7,826 nt of DNA from UBA668 sp049424465. Lineage in GTDB: Bacteria > Actinomycetota > Acidimicrobiia > Acidimicrobiales > Ilumatobacteraceae. The position numbers and the translations under genes are program-made. Each line of letters starts with the position of its first letter. Position 1 is the stretch's first letter. This document shows, one piece after another, positions 5,658-7,826 of the stretch. The stretch spans positions 1-7,826 of the forward strand of contig JBMSSR010000141.1 in assembly GCA_049424465.1 (NCBI GenBank), in the 5' to 3' direction. Below the pieces are notes generated by a model. The model was given only the letters and a program-made list of their open reading frames with translations. It had not been told where the DNA came from and searched no databases.

Positions 5658-6259
5658 CGCGCCACGAACCGCACCGACGTACCGGGCGTGAGGAGGGCCG
5701 GCACCGGTCGTGCCTCGTCCCACAGCACCACGTCGGTACGCCCGAGGAGATGCCACCCGCCCGGGGACTCACGCGGGTAGACGCCCGAGTACCCGGCGGC
5801 CACCGCCACGGAACCAGGAGGTACCCGCTCACGCGGTGTCGCACGACGCGGCAGGCTCAGTTCGGTCGGGCCGTCGACGAGATAGGCGAAGCCGGGCATG
5901 AAGCCGCAGAACGCGACACGGTGGACCGCAGACGTGTGCAGGGCGACCACCTGCGCGGGCGACAGCCCGACGGCGTCCGCAACCTCCTCGAGATCGACAC
6001 CGTCGTAGGTGACCGGAATCTCGATGACGTTCCCGCCGCCGTGCCGGCGCGGTGTCGACCCCACGGGCCGCCGAGGCGCGGCGAGCGCCGCCGGATCCAG
6101 GGGTCCGTCGTGCTCGACGAGCACGGTCCGCTCGGCGGGGACGATGTCGACCACCCCGGGCAGTGACGCCGCCCGCCATGCGGTCGAGGCGGCGATGACC
6201 TCGTCGAGGTCGTCGAACTCGACCAGCATCGCCCAGGGGCCGTAGGGCAGGACACGCAT
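5654..6259 (-). CDS. pxpB: 5-oxoprolinase subunit B (KipI family)
   Basis: PxpB works with PxpC and PxpA in ATP-dependent cleavage of 5-oxoproline. KipI, its Bacillus homologue, is also known as a histidine kinase inhibitor. The 201-residue product carries the KipI/CT_C_D signatures: MRVLPYGPWAMLVEF at the N-terminus, an IPVTYDGVDLEEVA segment (81-94), GFMPGFAYL at 119-127, then LSLPRRATPRERVPPGSVAVA and YSGVYPRESPGGWHLLGRT. The ending PALLTPGTSVRF is also typical. ATG at 6259 overlaps the last base of the pxpA stop (TGATG). GTG one codon earlier (6262) would give a GTGA overlap; sequence does not decide between them. No Shine-Dalgarno sequence is visible, so translation probably depends on coupling to pxpA. 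The stop overlaps the pxpC start by 4 bases. Confidence 0.93.
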   Translation of the reverse strand: MRVLPYGPWAMLVEFDDLDEVIAASTAWRAASLPGVVDIVPAERTVLVEHDGPLDPAALAAPRRPVGSTPRRHGGGNVIEIPVTYDGVDLEEVADAVGLSPAQVVALHTSAVHRVAFCGFMPGFAYLVDGPTELSLPRRATPRERVPPGSVAVAAGYSGVYPRESPGGWHLLGRTDVVLWDEARPVPALLTPGTSVRFVAR

Positions 6260-6981
6260 CACGGGTGGCGCAGGGCGAACGACTCGAGTTCGTGACCTCG
6301 GTCGAGGAGCGCGGTGTTGACCGCTGTCGCGACGGCAACGGCACCCGGTGTGTCGCTGTGCACACAGATCGACGCCACGCCCCGTGCTGCGAGGTCGACC
6401 GCCTGACGGGCCGCCTCCTGCGGGTCGACGATGAGCGCCCCGGGCTCGGAGCGCGGCACCAACGTGCCGTCAGGGCGGTAACCCCGGTCGGCGAACCCCT
6501 CGGCCACGAACTGGACGCCCCGACGATGGCACTCATCGGCGATGACCGAGCCCGGCAGGCCGAGAATCGGCATGGCACCCCACTCGAGGACGGCGCGTAC
6601 GACTGCTGCAGCCTGTTGCTCGTGGCGCACCACTGCGTTGTAGAGCGCACCGTGCGGCTTGAGGTACCGCACCACACCACCGGACGGCCGGGCGAGCGCA
6701 TCGAGTGCAGCGATCTGTGCCAACAGCGTGTCGGTGAGCTCGGCAGGTGCCATGTCGACGAAGCGCCGCCCGAAGCCGACCAGATCGGGATAGGACACGT
6801 GGGCACCGATCACCACGCGGTGACGGGCAGCGAGTTCGCACGTGCGACGCATCGTGGTCGGGTCGCCGGCGTGGCCACCACACGCCACGTTCGCCGACGT
6901 GAGCAGCGGCATCAGCTCGGCATCGGGCCCGCCCGGATGGGGGCCGAACCCCTCACCGACGTCGCTGTTGAGGTCGATCAC
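6259..6981 (-). CDS. pxpA: 5-oxoprolinase subunit A (LamB/YcsF family)
   Basis: PxpA is the third component of the bacterial 5-oxoprolinase that returns pyroglutamate to glutamate. The 240 residues contain the whole LamB/YcsF signature set: IDLNSDVGEGFG at the N-terminus, ANVACGGHAGDP (30-41, with H37), GAHVSYPDLVGFGRR (59-73), and YLKPHGALYN (106-115). These are followed by LPGS, EGFADRGYRPDGTLVPR (161-177) and ICVHSDTPGA (205-214). The family is usually slightly longer (about 245-255), so this is a normal full-length member. I chose GTG at 6981, which places the conserved IDLNSD at the N-terminus and makes a GTGA overlap with the prcA stop. A longer frame to 7026 would add unconserved Arg/Gly-rich residues. 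There is no Shine-Dalgarno sequence, so initiation probably depends on ribosomes finishing prcA, tying a metabolic enzyme to the proteasome operon. Confidence 0.95.
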   Translation of the reverse strand: MIDLNSDVGEGFGPHPGGPDAELMPLLTSANVACGGHAGDPTTMRRTCELAARHRVVIGAHVSYPDLVGFGRRFVDMAPAELTDTLLAQIAALDALARPSGGVVRYLKPHGALYNAVVRHEQQAAAVVRAVLEWGAMPILGLPGSVIADECHRRGVQFVAEGFADRGYRPDGTLVPRSEPGALIVDPQEAARQAVDLAARGVASICVHSDTPGAVAVATAVNTALLDRGHELESFALRHP

Positions 6982-7655
6982 GCCAGCGCGGCGGCGACCA
7001 CCGCGTCGTCCAGGCGGTGGAAGCACCGCCGCCCGGTGCCGCGCGCGAGCACGGCGACCTCGAGGTCCGCGGCGGGGATCGTTCGCTCGGGCCCCGACAG
7101 CGCGGCGACCGCCGCCCGCACCGACTCGTCGAGCGAACGACCGTCGACGAACGTCTCGGCCATGCGTGCCTGGATGGACTCGGCGTCGCCGCCCAGCACA
7201 CAGAAGTGAGGCCCGTCGACGACGGTGCCGTCGTAGAGGATGTGGAACATCTGGTCCTCACCCTCGGCGAGACCGACCTCGGCGACGAGGATCTCGACCT
7301 CGAGCGGCTTGACGTCGTGGGTGAACACGCTGCCGAGCATCTTTGCGTACTCGTTGGCCAGACTTCGTGCGTCGACGTCGTCGCGGCTGAACTGGTAGCC
7401 CTTGAGGTCGGCGGCACGGACCCCCGCGACACGTAATTGGTCGAACTCGTTGTACTTGCCGACACCGCCGAACGCAATGCGGTCGTAGATCTCGCTGATC
7501 TTCCGCAGCGTGCTGCTCGGGTTCTCGGCGACGAGCACGATGCCGTCGACGTATCTGGCCGCGACCATGGCACGACCGCGGGCGATGCCCTTGCGCGCAT
7601 AGTCGGCGCGGTCCTTCATCATCTGCTCGGGGGCGACGTAGAACGGCATGCTCAT
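6978..7655 (-). CDS. prcA: 20S proteasome alpha subunit PrcA
   Basis: PrcA forms the two outer seven-membered rings of the 20S proteasome core and gates substrate entry in the cytoplasm. The 225-residue product begins MSMPFYVAPEQMMKDR, matching the M. tuberculosis gate region (MSFPYFISPEQ), followed by YARKGIARG and VAENPSSTLRKISEIYDRI (with K52). Next come GKYNEFDQLR, GYQFSRDDVDARSLANEYA, the KPLEVEILVAEVG strand, ILYDGTVVDGPHFCVLGG, and a C-terminal LEVAVLARG. The tail is shorter than the 248-residue mycobacterial protein. As expected for an alpha subunit, there is no propeptide or catalytic N-terminal Thr. ATG at 7655 overlaps the prcB stop (ATGA) and has GGAGG 10 bases upstream; an in-frame ATG two codons later is less likely. 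Its stop overlaps the pxpA start. Confidence 0.97.
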   Translation of the reverse strand: MSMPFYVAPEQMMKDRADYARKGIARGRAMVAARYVDGIVLVAENPSSTLRKISEIYDRIAFGGVGKYNEFDQLRVAGVRAADLKGYQFSRDDVDARSLANEYAKMLGSVFTHDVKPLEVEILVAEVGLAEGEDQMFHILYDGTVVDGPHFCVLGGDAESIQARMAETFVDGRSLDESVRAAVAALSGPERTIPAADLEVAVLARGTGRRCFHRLDDAVVAAALA

Positions 7656-7826
7656 CGGCTGCGAACCTCCGCGACGATCGATTCATAGACGCCAGCCAAC
7701 TCCTCGTCGGCAAGGCGGTTCCATCCGTCGGCGGTGATCGTCGCCACCACCGGATAGATGCCGCGGAGCGCATCGGGGCCTCCGGTGGCCGAGTCGGCGT
7801 CGGCTGCCTCCCACCCGCTGCGGCAC
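7652..7826 (-). CDS. prcB: 20S proteasome beta subunit PrcB, C-terminal 57 residues (5' end outside window)
   Basis: Reading the minus strand from the window edge in one frame gives the end of a proteasome beta subunit, the proteolytic ring of the 20S core. The segment DADSATGGPDALRGIYPVV (19 residues) matches the conserved actinobacterial PrcB block (DDDSATGGPDLVRGIFP in M. tuberculosis). It continues as ATITADGWNRLADEELAGVYESIVAEVRSR to a TGA stop. The tail after the helix is shorter than in M. tuberculosis, where several more residues follow. The catalytic N-terminal Thr and the propeptide lie outside the window and cannot be judged. The stop overlaps the prcA start by 4 bases in the standard prcB-prcA order. 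Confidence 0.94.
   Translation of the reverse strand, partial: CRSGWEAADADSATGGPDALRGIYPVVATITADGWNRLADEELAGVYESIVAEVRSR

Noticed and set aside
4845..5756. A longer N-terminal form of PxpC starting at 5756.
   Set aside because: The extra 33 residues are Arg/Gly/Ala-rich, overlap pxpB and lack family similarity. ATG at 5657 gives a standard 4-base overlap.

Overview
The window looks like chromosomal DNA from a high-GC actinobacterium. The diagnostic genes are the actinobacterial 20S proteasome subunits (prcB, prcA) and the Pup ligase pafA, next to tatB-tatC and a HelY-type helicase. In Mycobacterium tuberculosis the order is prcB-prcA ... pafA-pafB-pafC-tatA-tatC-helY, and this window has the same backbone with different insertions. 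The non-mycobacterial arrangement and several start codons without a Shine-Dalgarno sequence would fit a deep branch such as Acidimicrobiia. That placement is an inference, not a sequence match.

Layout, high to low coordinates because all but one gene are on the minus strand: the 3' end of prcB (7826-7652), prcA (7655-6978), pxpA (6981-6259), pxpB (6259-5654), pxpC (5657-4845), pafA (4818-3460), lepB (3376-2762), a plus-strand glycerophosphodiester phosphodiesterase (1996-2730), tatB (1935-1477), tatC (1480-716) and the 5' part of helY (707-1, running off the window). Coding density is very high. No gene-free stretch exceeds 83 bases, and no mobile element, RNA gene or CRISPR array was seen.

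Functional logic: prcBA encodes the proteasome core and pafA the ligase that attaches Pup to substrates. pup, dop and the ATPase mpa/arc are not in the window; by analogy they may lie upstream of prcB. The three 5-oxoprolinase genes pxpABC sit between prcA and pafA. prcB, prcA, pxpA, pxpB and pxpC are chained by start/stop overlaps of 1-4 bases, so proteasome subunits and pyroglutamate salvage enzymes appear to be made from one message. Pyroglutamate arises when N-terminal or free glutamine or glutamate cyclises, so a role in recycling proteolysis products is a reasonable but unproven idea. tatBC (twin-arginine export) and lepB (signal peptidase I) form a protein-export group downstream.

Regulation: tatB, lepB and pafA have no Shine-Dalgarno sequence but each has a TANNNT hexamer 6-8 bases before the start codon, which suggests leaderless transcripts. 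Perfect dyads lie between tatB and the divergent phosphodiesterase gene (1958-1976) and between pxpC and pafA (4826-4844). A GC-rich hairpin follows pafA (3427-3452).
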